A stretch of 64,000 nt of DNA from Mesostigma viride (GCA_009746045.1 RPFO01000127.1:1818011-1882010); one strand, 5' to 3'. Shown: positions 32,753 to 58,313, counted from the first letter of the stretch. Notes: generated by a model from the letters alone, not told the origin. Numbers and translations: made by a program.

Positions 32753-35344
32753 TTACAAGGCGAGGAAAGCCACCGCAGCGCCTGCGGCAGCCAGGGCCAG
32801 CGACGCCCGCGTGACAATGCCAGCATTGTCCTCTTCCGGCACTAGTAGCACTTTGTCAATCACATGCACGACGCCATTCACGCCGACCAAATCCTTGACA
32901 ATCACCGTGGCATCGTTAATTTTCACGGTCGACCCTGAGATGGTCACCTTCACAGACTCGTTGGCCCGCAGCGTGGCCAGCTCCTGCCCATTGGTCAGCT
33001 GGAAGGAGAGCGCAATGTCACCCACCACGTGGTACCGCAGGATATCTGCCAGGTCAGACCTGGCGAGCAGCTGGCTGGCGTTCACGTTGAGCTTAGCCAG
33101 CAGGGCAACGAAGGCCGCGTTGGTCGGTGAGAACACGGTCAGCGTGGCGGTGGGGTCATCCAGTGCGCTGTGCAGCTCCGCCTGGCAGCCCACCCATGAG
33201 AATAGAAGCCCCCCCCCCCAAAAAAAGTCATGCCACCCACAAAAAATCATGGCCACCCACAGGAAAATTTGTACCCACCAAACAAGATTAGTGGCCACCT
33301 GCAAAGGAAATGGGCCCACACGGAAAAATTTATGGTCACCCACAAAAATTGAGAGCACTCGAGTTAACATACCATGCCTGCGTGGTGGGGTGATTGACGT
33401 GAAAATATCTGGCACAGCCTCGTGAAAGCTGAAGATGCTGCCTAAGCGTATGCAGGTGAAGTCCAAGTACAAACCATAACATGTAGCCGACTGCCAAGCA
33501 AGAACAGAACAAATGAGAAGACAACGAAACAGACAGCAGAACAAAAGGCAGGCCCCATCCAAGTGATGGGATTTAAATTAAAACGAAAGCAAGGGAAACT
33601 ATAATGCTCCCAGCATAGTGTCCAGAGCACATAGGGACGACATGGCTGTCGAGACAAAGAACAAATGGAAACATACATAAGCAAGGGCCGGTGCTTCTCA
33701 CAGTGCACTGTCCGGAGCACAAAGAGACAAATAAACAGACAACCATTGAAGGAAACATACTGAAGGGACTCTGCCACTCACCGTGCCGCATCCACTAGTA
33801 CAAATAGGGACGGAACAGCAGACATGACACAAGACAAACAGCACATCGAGACAGACAGGAGTCAGGGGCCTTACCGCTCCAAGGGCAGCATCCAGCACGG
33901 TGTGTGTAACAGAGGATTGGATGATGTCATCGACGGTGGGCAGAGTCAGCACGGCGTCGATGACGTGGATGACGCCATTGTCCAGCGGGATGGTCGCAAC
34001 CACGAGGGCCCCGTCCACGCGGACGATGGCACCCGTGACGGTCAGGTTGAGAGAAGAACCCACCCCGGTGGTGTACAGGCCCGCAGCGGGCGTGACGTAC
34101 TGAGGGGATGGGTCATGTGTGGGGAGAGGATGGGCCCGGGGGGGGCAGGGGAGGGGTTGAGGTTAGGGATGCCACAGTAAGGCATTGAGCAGGTCGCCAA
34201 TGTGGGCGGGTGAGCTTGCATGTGCGAATGCGTGTGTGTGGGTGTGTGAGTGGGTAAGCGTGTGTACGTTGCGGGAGGCAATGGGTGGGGTGGGGTGGGG
34301 TGGGGTGGGGTGGGGTGGGGTGGGGTGGGGTGGGGTGGGGTGGGGTGGGGTGGGGTGGGGTGGGGTGGGGTGGGGTGGGGTGGGGTGGGGTGGGGTGGGG
34401 TGGGGTGGGGTGGGGTGGGGTGGGGTGGGGTGGGGTGGGGTGGCGTGGGTTGGGTTGGGTTGGGTTGGGTGTGGGTGTGGGTGTGGGTGTGGGTGTGGGT
34501 GTGGGTGTGGGTGTGGATGTGGGTGTGGGTGTGGGTGTGGGTGTGGGTGTGGGTGTGGGTGTGGGTGTGGGTGTGGGTGTGGGTGTGGGTGTGGGTATGG
34601 GTGTGGGTGTGGGTGTGGGTGTGGGTGTGGGTGTGGGTGTGGGTGTGGGTGTGGGTGTGGGTGTGGGTGTGGGTGTGGGTGTGGGTGTGGGTGTGGGTGT
34701 GGGTGTGGGTGTGGGTGTGGGTGTGGGTGTGGGTCTGAGTGTCGGGTGGGGTGGGGTGGGGGGAGACATGGTGAAATGTTGAGATTTGACCTTTAACTAC
34801 ACGTGGAAGACCCTTCAGACCTTTCCGTCAATCAGGGGGATGGACTGGATGGGGGCATGTAAAAATCGTGTAGGCAACTGGGCAAGCTATGTTCTATAAC
34901 TAGTCATGCCAGTTGTGACTAGACAAGCGAGACACCAGCAAATGGTAGCAGTCAATAGAAAAGAAAATCGGGTATGGTGAGCAGAACCTCAAAAAACACA
35001 GCAACTGCCCGTTTATATCTCTGGCTGGCCAAATGCCATGATGCGGTGCTTACGTTGCCAGGGACGACGTGGTGCATCAGAATCCTTGGCAGATAAGGGG
35101 CGGAGAGGAGGGCCAAAATGCCCAGGGTCCCTAGCGATGTCGTGAATGCGGTGTCAACTGGAGCGAACAGGGTAAACGGGCCAGAGCCCGCCAATATGGT
35201 GTTAAGGTTGGTCCGTACAAAGGCTTCTTGCAAGACTGTGAGTGTCTCGCTCCCGGCTACGTGTTGCGCGATGGTGGCAGCAGACGCTATCGATATTGTA
35301 AGGACGGCCACGGATAGGAAGAGAAGGGATTTGGTGCCTGCCAT
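32753..35344 (-). CDS. Secreted protein with two fasciclin (FAS1) domains, GPI-type C-terminus
   Basis: Exons on the minus strand are 35054-35344, 33875-34099 and 32753-33181, all GT-AG and phase 0, giving 314 residues. Residues 1-22 are a signal peptide ([18 protein letters not shown]). FAS1 domain 1 spans about 30-150 (H1-like [11 protein letters not shown]2-like VIHVIDAVL). Domain 2 spans about 155-290 ([22 protein letters not shown]). Possible N-glycosylation sites include NLT, NAS and NES. The last 17 residues are hydrophobic ([17 protein letters not shown]), like a GPI-anchor signal. FAS1 proteins act at the cell surface or matrix in adhesion. Joining exon 2 to exon 3 gives a continuous FAS1 fold (AALGA/AELHSAL), which supports the splice. 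It is divergent from WDR83 with about 1 kb between starts. Confidence 0.9.
34284..34755. repeat. GTGGG pentamer then GTGGGT hexamer arrays in FAS1 intron 1
   Basis: About 32 GGGGT pentamers (34284-34443), a short GGGTT run, then about 45 GTGGGT hexamers to 34735. G-rich on the + strand and C-rich on the transcribed-sense strand of the gene. It can form G-quadruplexes. All protein frames across it are artefacts. Confidence 0.95.
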
Positions 35345-36331
35345 GGTCGCTGGCCGCTACAACGTCGCCGGAGAGGAGGTGAAGGAAACGATGACCTCAC
35401 ACTCCAGCCTCCTTCCACTCTTTTTATCCCCTACTGGCCAAAATTCAGTCGGTTGGAGAATGTAATTCTACAAATGGGCTGGGCGTATGGGCCGCAAATG
35501 CAAAAGGAACATCGCAAGAGTAAGCCCCATTGTGTTGGTGGGTTGTCTCCCCACTGGCCACATTACTGTGCTATGGCGAGCTGCTCCACCCTCGTTGCCC
35601 ACGCCTCCCACTAAGGTCGTCGACAAGGCTCGGAGATAGGAGGTCCGACCTTTTCAGGTTGACACTTTCTGCCGCGGCGCCCGGGGACTTTCGCCCGGCG
35701 AAGTCTGCAACTGCTAGCAGCGCACTTTACGCCGAAGTGGCCCTTCGCGGTGTTCTCGGAATTTTGAAAAGCGCTGAATATATATACCGAAGTTCTTACC
35801 CATTCAAGACATCACTGGGTTTTTTAGCTTGGATCGACGGCTAGAAGAGAGTTTCTGCGTCGTTGCGGCGCGGCGATATGCTCACAATTGCAAGCGCTAG
35901 AGCGCAGCTGCAAGTGCTAGAGCGAAGTCTGTATTCTTAGAGCTCAAAGCTGTGATTGCCTGCAACAGCTACAACCGTCCGTGGTCACCTCCATATGGCT
36001 GCACTTCTGGGAATTGGAAGGACCAGAGCAGATTGCACGCGTAATAAGAACCTTAGCCGCCTTCAAGTAATTAGAACGGACGCATAATTGAAAAGTCGAC
36101 GACGAGATATATCGGGAATTGCCTTAGTTTTCCCCCACGTGTGAATTCGTGCCCGGCAACTTGCATGGGTTAATTGCGTTCGTGGTTTAGGTGCGACAAG
36201 TATGATGTGTGGACTCGTCATAACCAGGTTGCCTGCAGCATGGCCTTATCATAAGCATGTTAAGCTGTATCGAGGCAGCCATGCCCTCTCCTTGTCATTT
36301 TACAGGTTCTGCTTGACATGAGGGGGCAATA
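35345..36331. promoter_or_regulatory. Divergent intergenic region between FAS1 gene and WDR83
   Basis: No gene is seen. It must contain both promoters. A TATA-like ATATATATA lies at about 35777-35785, too far from either start to assign. No other element is recognised. Confidence 0.4.
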
Positions 36332-49098
<12,767 letters not shown>

Positions 49099-49289
49099 TC
49101 GCAAGAAAGCTTTATATTGTGTCACACGGCGTCGTGTCTGGATTGGATCTTGGCCAGTACTCCGGGGTACCGTTGGGGAAGTACCCAAATGATGATTAAT
49201 ATTAAATTTGAGTGAGTGTAGCCGCGAAAACAACCTAAGGTAACGCTCATCTAATCTAGGCTACAAATATCCTAATCTTCCTAGTATCT
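49099..49289 (+). other. WDR83 3' flank and repeat junction
   Basis: The first about 80 bp are probably 3' UTR. From about 49165 onward the sequence resembles LINE 3' borders (GTTGGGGAAGTAC, GTGTAGCCGCGAAAA). No poly(A) signal is obvious. Confidence 0.4.
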
Positions 49290-49515
49290 GCCTAGTCATG
49301 ACATTAGGAACATAACTCCGTTGGGAGTACATGTAGCACATATCCCTGAGAAGGGGCATATGGCTTTTAATACTTTCTGGGCTACTTCCTGCAAGGGTGG
49401 GAATGTAAGCTACCCTTGCTCTAGGTGCACCAGGGCACCTGCACCCTCATGATCTATCACGCTATGCCCAGCTAAGGGGTAGCATGTCATGGGGGGGAAG
49501 ATCATCATGGCTATA
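49290..49515 (-). mobile_element. LINE 3' UTR, inverted
   Basis: AGGAACATAACTCCGTTGGG, AAGGGGCATATGGC and GGTGCACCAGGGCACC in order, matching the inverse of 29567-29690. Confidence 0.65.
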
Positions 49516-49519
49516 CAAG

Positions 49520-49965
49520 ATCTCGAGTGATTTATCTAGTACCAAATCCGAAAGGCTTGCATCACTCCCCGGACAGGAGAAATTTTGCGGATGACTGTAG
49601 GTGTAAGTTGGCGATGCCATGGTAACCGGAGACGTCCGTCCTATTGTCAGCAAAATTTGGTGCGAAAGGTCCCCAGTTCGATTCAGGTCGGATTCATTTG
49701 TAGATCGCGTTTTCCGCGTTTTCCGCGGCCCGGCACTGAACGCAAAGGTTTTCACCTTTGCGGAGTGTCTGATCAGAATACAAGAGCTAGGGCATGGCTT
49801 CTCAACAGAGAGCATCTCTCTGCAGAGGCATAGCATGGCTAAATTCTTAATGCAAAATCCATGGGGGGTTCCATTATAGGCATGGCATGGCATTTTTCCG
49901 CGTTTTCCGCGGCCCGGTACTGAACGCAAATGGTTTTCACCTTTGCGGAGTGCCTGATCAAATAG
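49520..49965 (+). mobile_element. tRNA-related SINE-like repeat, copy 4 plus fragment
   Basis: Opposite orientation to copy 1. A T-arm-like AGTTCGATTC lies at 49675-49684, with GTTTTCCGCGTTTTCCGCGG downstream. The downstream part is repeated once more at about 49890-49962. Confidence 0.55.
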
Positions 49966-50089
49966 GCATGGCTTTGCTAAATTTTGAAGGCATCATCCAT
50001 GGGGGCCATTATGGGCGCACATGCGCGTGGGCCACATGCTAGGCTAAGCCCAGGTGACTAATCTACACTACTGGTATATATTCCCTAGT

Positions 50090-51446
50090 CTGAGGTGGCA
50101 GGGGGTGCCTGCCAGGGCTTGTGGTCAACGTGGATGACCGCCCCCCTCCAGTATACCGGCTTCCCCCCTGCGCTCTGCCGGAGCTGAAGGTAGGTCGGCC
50201 ATAGCTCGCGTCACCGCTGTTGCTGGGCCAGGGTCAAGTCGTCGTCAGCGTGAAGCGAGTCTCCGAGAGCTTCTTGCGGCATTTGAGGAACGCCAGCTTG
50301 TCCGCCATGTACTTACAGGTGAGGAGCACAGGTGCCGGGCCAGCCTTACCCCACGCGCGGGGAAGGCGGACAGCCGACATCCGCAGCTCACCAGGGAGTT
50401 GCATGGGGGCAAAAATGGCGCGCTTAAATGCCTCGAGAAGGCTTGCGGAGGTCTCACCTGCCGGCTGGTCGAAGTGCTTGACGATGACATTGTGGCTGCG
50501 CTTGGTGATGTCGGCCTCCTCGCGAAGGTCGAGGGCTTGTTGCTTGAGTTGTGCCGCGATGGTGGAGGTGGTGGAGGTGGTGTGCTGCTTAAGCAAGTCC
50601 GCCCAGGTGGAGGGAGCATCGCCGGCCGGGCCAGCAGGTGCCGGCTGGGCGGCGATGTCCTTCACCGCCTGGGCGGTGAGGCCGGCGGTGTCGTGCAAGC
50701 ACTCGAGGGCGGTGGCGGTGGCTTGAAGGCGTAGGTCGAGGTCGAGGAGCTGCCCAGGCTTTGATGTCGGCAGTGGAGGCGGAAATGGCAGTGGAGGTGG
50801 AGGCGACGGTGGTGGAAAGGTGAGGAAGTTCAGTAGCCAGCGTGCCGCCCATTGCTGCCACATCGGCGGCAAGGGGGGTCACGTGCTGCTGAAAGGCTTC
50901 CGTGAGGATGGAACGAAGGGTGGGGGCTGAGATGGATGGAGCCCAGATCTCGCCGTCAGAGCGCATGAGAAGGGAGTTGAGGATGGCGTGTTGGAGGTGG
51001 GCACGGCTGCGCCCGTCCAGCGTGCTGATGTTGTACCACCAGCTGCCATCCGAGCAGATGAGGCGATTGATGTCGTGGAGATGGAGGCACAGGTCGTAAA
51101 GCGAGGCGTAGTCCCCGTGGAAGATGCAATGCAGGGCAGTTGCAGGGGACATGGTGGTCCAGTCGTGGTCATCGACCTTGAAAGGTTCAGGCCGAAAGCG
51201 CGGTTCTTTGGGGCGTGAAACCCCTCCGGCCTGTGCTGTCGGCTGGGCGGCTGCGTTTAGGGTCAGGCGATGCCGATGGCGAGGCATTGAGCCCGGGAGG
51301 TTGCTGGGCGACCACCAGTGCACGACTAGTGTCACCGCTGCCTGCCGGACCTGATGGCGAAGCTGCAGCCTGAGCTGCAGACGGATTTTCATGGCCGAGC
51401 GCATATCCGCCAACCTGCGTTGCGTCAAGGGGCGTTTGCTCGTCAT
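50090..51446 (-). pseudogene. LINE ORF1 copy, nearly full length, broken
   Basis: It starts near 51446 (MTSKRPLTQRRLADM). It then reads PKEPRFRPEPFKVDDHDW, ALHCIFHGDYASLYDLCLHL and LQHAILNSLLMRSDGEIW, a low-complexity Thr/Ser/Ala segment, LTAQAVKDIAAQPAPAGPAG, LKQQALDLREEADITKRSHN, RLPRAWGKAGPAPVLLTCKY, and after a frame change and one in-frame TGA, RELWPTYLQLRQ. A coiled-coil-like middle followed by a basic C-terminal half fits an L1-like ORF1 protein. It is broken by frameshifts and a stop. It is the reference for the copies at 13072, 19805 and 28445. Confidence 0.6.
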
Positions 51447-51610
51447 GAATATACTGCGTAATAGATTCGGAAATTTATATCAGCATGTGCGTCTTAGAAA
51501 GACGAAGCGATACTGATATTCACGGCTAAATTCGGTGCTCAAACGCGAAAGTTATGAGCTCCGCCGTCAGCCATGGCTACCTCGTGGCTCGTGGCCGCCG
51601 TCAGCCATGG
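51447..51610 (-). mobile_element. LINE 5' UTR
   Basis: Contains CGTCTTAGAAAGACGAAGCG and GCTCAAACGCGAAAGTTATG, shared with 17990-18160 and, inverted, with 19805-19960. Short hairpin TCTTAGAAAGA. Confidence 0.6.
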
Positions 51611-51879
51611 CTACATCGTGGTTAATTAATGTTAGTCTGAATTGTCTCAAGTTGATCAAGTCATGCACAGGCCTTTAATTCTCCATTCCTCGATCCCTCG
51701 ATCAATCTAGCTGGATCGATAATGCGGGGGACGAAATTTTTAGATCGAAGATGTAAGTGGTACGTACGTGTGATTGTCTTATATACCATAAGCGCAGATA
51801 AGGAGCTAGTGATCGATTCCATGTGCCGGTCAGGTTTATTCAACCATATTGAGCTCCTCTTGAGCTAGCTAGACAAAAA

Positions 51880-53469
51880 CTAGCTCGGGCCATGCCTTTG
51901 GTGTACGTCAACCTCCATGCCTTCCATCACTGAAGCTAAATGCCTCTGTAAAATGGCATACTTTTCTTGGAACGCTGCCTCCACTTGCTGGCGCTGCATC
52001 ACAAGCGTTTCCTGTATAGGACAAGGAACCCAGTAGTGGACAAAGAACCCGGTATAGCGGTTGGGAAACACTTGAACTTAAATGCCAAGTAGGACCATTT
52101 CAATTGCTAAGTTCCTAAGGGACAAACGCATGTGCTGTCATACTATGCTCTCAAACAACGAGCAACAGTGATGTGCCTCAGCAGCAATCAGTGCATGTTT
52201 GCCTACTTTGCACGCTCAATCTTACTACCCAAGTCCACAAATGCTTAGTCATTCTGCCATCCCTTAACCTGAGTCCCTGAAGCAATGCTGACAGTAAATA
52301 TGTGGATACCAAGGCCATTGATGGCTGAAATCAAAGGTACTACCTGAGAAGAGAAACGTGACCTGTGCCCCCTGACATGGGCACTGGCCGCAATCGAGCT
52401 AGATTACATGCACTAACTAAATGTCATCACCCGCGAGCCCTGTTTGCTCAAGCGCTGCCATAATTTCCAATAAGCCAACAGATTACTTTCACATTGAAAA
52501 AAAAAAAAAGGTGAAGCGGGGACACTACAAATTGGCTTGAAAGGCAGGCTGCATCAACGCTTGACGTTGCATTTGCCATGCCACAAATTTTGTTCTGGGA
52601 TTTCAAGGGTCTTTGAAAGGAGTTGAAGGTCTGAAGGGGCTAGATGGATCAAGGGGAAGCCAGGCGTAGCATGCGAGGATGGGAGAGAGGCATTCACCCC
52701 CTGGGCTGATAGGGAGAATACCCTAAAGTATTATGGCCTGCTCTCTTACTGTACATTTGCAACTCCCTTTTCTGAAATTCATGCTGCTCTCCATTCTGCT
52801 GTTCTCCTCCATTTTGTGAAGACTCGCATGTGCACCATCATTAAATACCTGTTTCATGCGAATCTCATTGTTCGCCTCCACGATTGCAGCATTAGAGTCC
52901 ACCAAAATGGCTTCCATATTCCTGAGAGAAAGCAAGTGCATGGATCAGCAAAACAATTTCAGTCTACAAAACAACTCGAAAGCTAGGAGGAACAGCTTCG
53001 TAAATTGAAAGCTCCTTTGGCTTTAAGAGTTTGAGGAGCTGTTCAAAACCACACAGAAGGAAAAGTATAAGACCTTGGCAAAGGCATTGTGCGAGAGGGA
53101 AATGTTGCAAGGCTCACCTCAAAATAGGCTGAACCGTCTCATTTATGTGAGACCCCAGGAACTGCAAGGTGTCCTCTGCAACCGTGCACGAGTAACGTCA
53201 AAGCCAGGGAAGCAAAATCTGTAAGATTTGGAACCAACGACAATGATTGATCGTATGCCAACTGACAAGAGCATGTAGAACCTCGGTATCAAAATGGACT
53301 ATTACGCACCAGTAAGGATGGACTTAATCCAGTGGATATCGCAGGCCTGTATTTCATTGTCCTCCCCCTCTGCGGGTTGATTCAGGCGGTTTGCCTCGTT
53401 CATGTCATGACCAGGTTCCTCGGCTCTCGCCTCCTTGGCTTTGCCCGCTTTGTTATTCTCGGGATTCAT
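51880..53469 (-). CDS. Small unrecognised protein, probably coiled-coil
   Basis: Rebuilt on the minus strand from exons 53310-53469, 53118-53175, 52849-52921 and 51880-52011. All introns are GT-AG and phases agree, giving 140 residues. The N-terminus is charged and disordered (MNPENNKAGKAKEAREAEEP). Then comes a helical stretch, HWIKSILTEDTLQFLGSHIN and ILVDSNAAIVEANNEIRMKQ. The last exon is a clear amphipathic helix (QRQQVEAAFQEKYAILQRHL). The size and helix content resemble subunits of small coiled-coil complexes, but I cannot name a family. An extra in-phase exon between 52012 and 52848 cannot be excluded. Confidence 0.6.
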
Positions 53470-54445
53470 CTTTCAAAACTGCTGCGAAACAGAAATCAAA
53501 TTATGCATCGAACGCAAGTGAAGCGCACTATATCTTTCAAGCAAGAACTTCAGGCACTATATAAAGCCATTCAACAGATCCGAGTGCCCGGAATCGAGGT
53601 GCACCGGAATCGACTCTAGAAATCAGTGCTTCACTAGAAAATTGGAAGTCCTGAGACAGGCCAAAAGGGCCGCCTTCTTACCGCAAGTACTTACTTTCAA
53701 GTTGACACGACGAATTCTTGCTTGCCACAACGCGGTAATTTAAAATTGTAAGGAGTGGTATATAGCAGAAGCAAAACAAAATATGCACGGATACAGGAAA
53801 GACTTCCGACAAGCGGTTTCCACTTCACCAGCGCATTACCGTGAGCGCGCCTTCATCACTCAAGTCAACCCTCCGCCTCTCCGCGCGATTTTTGTGGATT
53901 TGGCGCCAATTGGTTTTCCTGCGTCAGGCCGTCTGCAACATCCGAGTGGGCGGTCTCGTCAGGGATGCAGTCATCTCCGCACGCCAAGTACGGATTCATC
54001 GGTTTCAGTGCGTTGCTATCGTTGCTCTCCCTGCTCTCGCCGTAGTTGTTGAGTTGCTCTTGCCGTACATAGATGCGCGCGACTTGACGCAAGCCATGGG
54101 CCTGGCGTTTGGGGTGGGCCATCCGTGGCAAACGAGCCACGAGGCAGGCAAACACGAGGTGTTTTTTTGTTGTGGTACGACGATTTCCAAGTCCATATAT
54201 ACAACCACTCTGTCGCCCATGGTACACGGTCGTCGATGCGAGGTCGCCAATTGCTGCGCATGTCTTCCCGGTGACAAGGCCAGCGCAGAAATTCGTGTAT
54301 TAGGAGGCGGCGCAATTCAGGAATAGCCCAATTGCCAGAGTTTCCTGTCCTCAATTGACGTGCTCATCCCATGGAATTCCGTCCCACCTACACCGCGGCC
54401 CGACGTCCTTTGCCGGTGTGGCATTGATTGCACGAGAATCTGGAG
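53470..54445. promoter_or_regulatory. Divergent region between coiled-coil gene and RING gene
   Basis: Several overlapping open frames exist on both strands (53841-54326 +, 54016-54354 -), but none has recognisable motifs or splice support. It probably contains both promoters, or a missed 5' exon of the RING gene. Confidence 0.35.
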
Positions 54446-57400
54446 ATGCAAAGACGTCAACCAAGTGGAGGAGGGCTGAACGTCACGGGACAGTGTCTGG
54501 GGGAAGATAGAAAGGAATTTGGAGCAGGTGGAAGCGTGAGGCAGATGGGGCCGGCGATTGCAGGCGAATTTGCCTCTGATTCCCGTAATCCCGCAGACGG
54601 GGAGGCTCCACAATCCTGCCCGCTGCCCGCGCTGTTCCCAAACGGCGGGTTGCACAGTGGCGCCCACCACCCAGTGGCGCGGGCCCAGCGTAGCGCGTCT
54701 GACGTGGATGCGCGGTCACGGGCTGCCTCCGTGGGGGATCCTTTGTTTCCAGGGGGCTCGGGAATTCAGCGTCACGGGCACAGCATGCCGCCGCGGCGTT
54801 CGCTGTTGCCGTCCCGGCCCACCCCCAAGGACGACAACCCTCCCGAGCCGTCCGACGAACCCATGCTGTCCGTACTGTCGCTGTCAACTACTCCCCCAGT
54901 CGACAGCCAGGCAGTATCTTTCCCTCGGCGGGCTCCCGAGCCGGCGGCAGGGCGTCGCGCCTCTGGTCCTTCTGCCCACGTGGGGCCTGCTGGACGGTGA
55001 GTGGAATTTTCCATCTCCGACTCAAAGGCGATAATTATTTTAATGTGCCGAATTAAATTGGTTTACTTTTGAGCCTTAAATGCGATGCAAGAGGTTGCCC
55101 TGCGAACGAGTTGCCATTGGCAATTCATTGGGCTATACAGGGGGGTGATTCCTAGGCAATACTTAATACCACACACAGGTCAATAAGCCTGTGTGTGTGG
55201 ATTGAAGGCGTGACAGAGGGCACTATTTACTGAATGGGTTGATTCCTCGTGGGAGATCCACGCTCCATGCCCCATGATGTTGAGCCCTGGGGTCACCCTG
55301 GCTTGTCAATGCATCCATCTACTGGACTTATTCTTGCTGTGGCACCATCGAGGTAAGGTGGGCTGTGCGACATGGCCATTGCGTATGCCTCACCTACTAT
55401 AGTTTTAAAGGAGTGTACCATAATGTGTTTATGGGGTAGTCATGCATGGGTGCAGGGAATTCGAGTGCACAGTGCCCTTTTCTCCTTCTCCTGTGCGGTC
55501 TCGTGGCCATACCCAGTTGCACCTTGCTTCTGCCTCGCCATCTTCCGCATGCTCCCACCCTCATTGAGTCTTGTTCCCTACCGTGTGTGTGTGCTCACTG
55601 CCCTGTCGCCCCCGGTCACGCTTCCCGCCCATGCCCCGGTCACGCGCCCCGCCCATGCCCCGGTCATGCTCCCCGCCCATGCCCCGGTCACGCTCCCCAC
55701 CCATGCCCCGGTCACGCGCCCCGCCCATGCCCCGGTCACGAGCCCCGCCCATGCCCCGGTCACGAGCCCCGCCCATGCCCCGGTATTTAGTTGAAGTCAT
55801 GATATGATGGATTAGTCCCAGCATCGTGCCTGCATCGTTAATTTTTTTCGTCGCTCTCCTGTCAGCATCGCCCTGCCTCGTGTGCGCCACTGCTGCTTGT
55901 GTCGCTTCCCTTGTCTGCGTTGTTACTGCCTGTGTTGTGTCTATTATCTCCATGTCGCCTTTTGCATCGCCCCATGTCGCCTTTTGCATCGCCCCATGTC
56001 GCCTTTTGCATCGCCCCATGTCGCCTGTTGCATCGCACCACATCACGTTTGCATCGCCCCACATCACGTCTGCATCGCCCCACATCACGTCTGCATCGCC
56101 CCACATCACGTCTGCATCGCCCCACATCACGTTTGCATCGCCCCACATCACGTTTGCATCGCCCCACATCACGTTTGCATCGCCCCACATCACGTCTGCA
56201 TCGCCCCACATCACGTTTGCATCGCCCCACATCACGTTTGCATCGCCCCACATCACGTTTGCATCGCCCCACATCACGTTTGCATCGCCCCACATCACGT
56301 TTGCATCGCCCCACATCACGTCTGCATCGCCCCACATCACGTTTGCATCGCCCCACATCACGTCTGCATCGCCCCACATCACGTTTGCATCGCCCCACAT
56401 CACGTCTGCATCGCCCCACATCACGTTTGCATCGCCCCATGTCGTGTCTGCATCGCCCCACATCACGTCTGCATCGCCCCACATCACGTCTGCATCGCCC
56501 CACATCACGTCTGCATCGCCCCACATCACGTCTGCATCGCCCCACATCACGTCTGCATCGCCCCACATCACGTCTGCATCGCCCCACATCACGTCTGCAT
56601 CGCCCCACATCACGTCTGCATCGCCCCACATCACGTTTGCATCGCCCCACATCACGTCTGCATCGCCCCACATCACGTTTGCATCGCCCCACATCACGTC
56701 TGCATCGCCCCACATCACGTCTGCATCGCCCCACATCACGTCTGCATCGCCCCACATCACGTCTGCATCGCCCCACATCACGTCTGCATCGCCCCACATC
56801 ACGTTTGCATCGCCCCACATCACGTCTGCATCGCCCCACATCACGTTTGCATCGCCCCATGTCGTGTCTGCATCGCCCCACATCACGTTTGCATCGCCCC
56901 ACATCACGTTTGCATCGCCCCACATCACGTCTGCATCGCCCCACATCACGTCTGCATCGCCCCACATCACGTCTGCATCGCCCCACATCACGTTTGCATC
57001 GCCCCACATCACGTCTGCATCGCCCCACATCACGTCTGCATCGCCCCACATCACGTTTGCATCGCCCCACATCACGTCTGCATCGCCCCACATCACGTTT
57101 GCATCGCCCCACATCACGTTTGCATCGCCCCACATCACGTCTGCATCGCCCCACATCACGTCTGCATCGCCCCACATCACGTTTGCATCGCCCCACATCA
57201 CGTTTGCATCGCCCCACATCACGTCTGCATCGCCCCACATCACGTTTGCATCGCCCCACATCACGTTTGCATCGCCCCACATCACGTCTGCATCGCCCCA
57301 CATCACGTCTGCATCGCCCCACATCACGTCTGCATCGCCCCACATCACGTTTGCATCGCCCCACATCACGTCTGCATCGCCCCACATCACGTCTGCATCG

Positions 57401-58313
57401 CCCCACATCACGTCTGCATCGCCCCACATCACGTCTGCATCGCCCCACATCACGTTTGCATCGCCCCACATCACGTCTGCATCGCCCCACATCACGTCTG
57501 CATCGCCCCACATCACGTCTGCATCGCCCCACATCACGTCTGCATCGCCCCACATCACGTTTGCATCGCCCCACATCACGTTTGCATCGCCCCACATCAC
57601 GTCTGCATCGCCCCACATCACGTCTGCATCGCCCCACATCACGTCTGCATCGCCCCACATCACGTTTGCATCGCCCCACATCACGTTTGCATCGCCCCAC
57701 ATCACGTTTGCATCGCCCCACATCACGTCTGCATCGCCCCACATCACGTTTGCATCGCCCCACATCACGTCTGCATCGCCCCACATCACGTTTGCATCGC
57801 CCCACATCACGTTTGCATCGCCCCACATCACGTCTGCATCGCCCCACATCACGTCTGCATCGCCCCACATCACGTCTGCATCGCCCCACATCACGTTTGC
57901 ATCGCCCCACATCACGTCTGCATCGCCCCACATCACGTTTGCATCGCCCCACATCACGTCTGCATCGCCCCACATCACGTTTGCATCGCCCCACATCACG
58001 TCTGCATCGCCCCACATCACGTTTGCATCGCCCCACATCACGTCTGCATCGCCCCACATCACGTCTGCATCGCCCCACATCACGTCTGCATCGCCCCACA
58101 TCACGTCTGCATCGCCCCACATCACGTCTGCATCGCCCCACATCACGTTTGCATCGCCCCACATCACGTTTGCATCGCCCCATGTCGTGTCTGCATCGCC
58201 AAATGGCATGTCTGCCTGCAGTGCGGGAGCCAGGGCCTCCGTCGCGTCGGCGCGAACAGGCGCGCGCGTGGGAGGGTTGCGGGGCAGCAGGGCCAGTGGC
58301 ATTGCGGGGGCCA

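Noticed and set aside
33300..33800. Extra small exon in the FAS1 gene near 33790 (GTGAGT donor on the minus strand)
   Set aside because: Joining 33875 directly to 33181 gives a continuous FAS1 domain in phase. An added 13-bp exon would break it.
34468..34735. Interstitial telomere repeat
   Set aside because: The unit is GTGGGT, not TTTAGGG, TTTTAGGG or TTAGGG, and it grades into a pentamer array within an intron.
53841..54354. Protein-coding gene upstream of the RING gene
   Set aside because: Overlapping frames on both strands without recognisable motifs or splice signals. Treated as a divergent promoter region.
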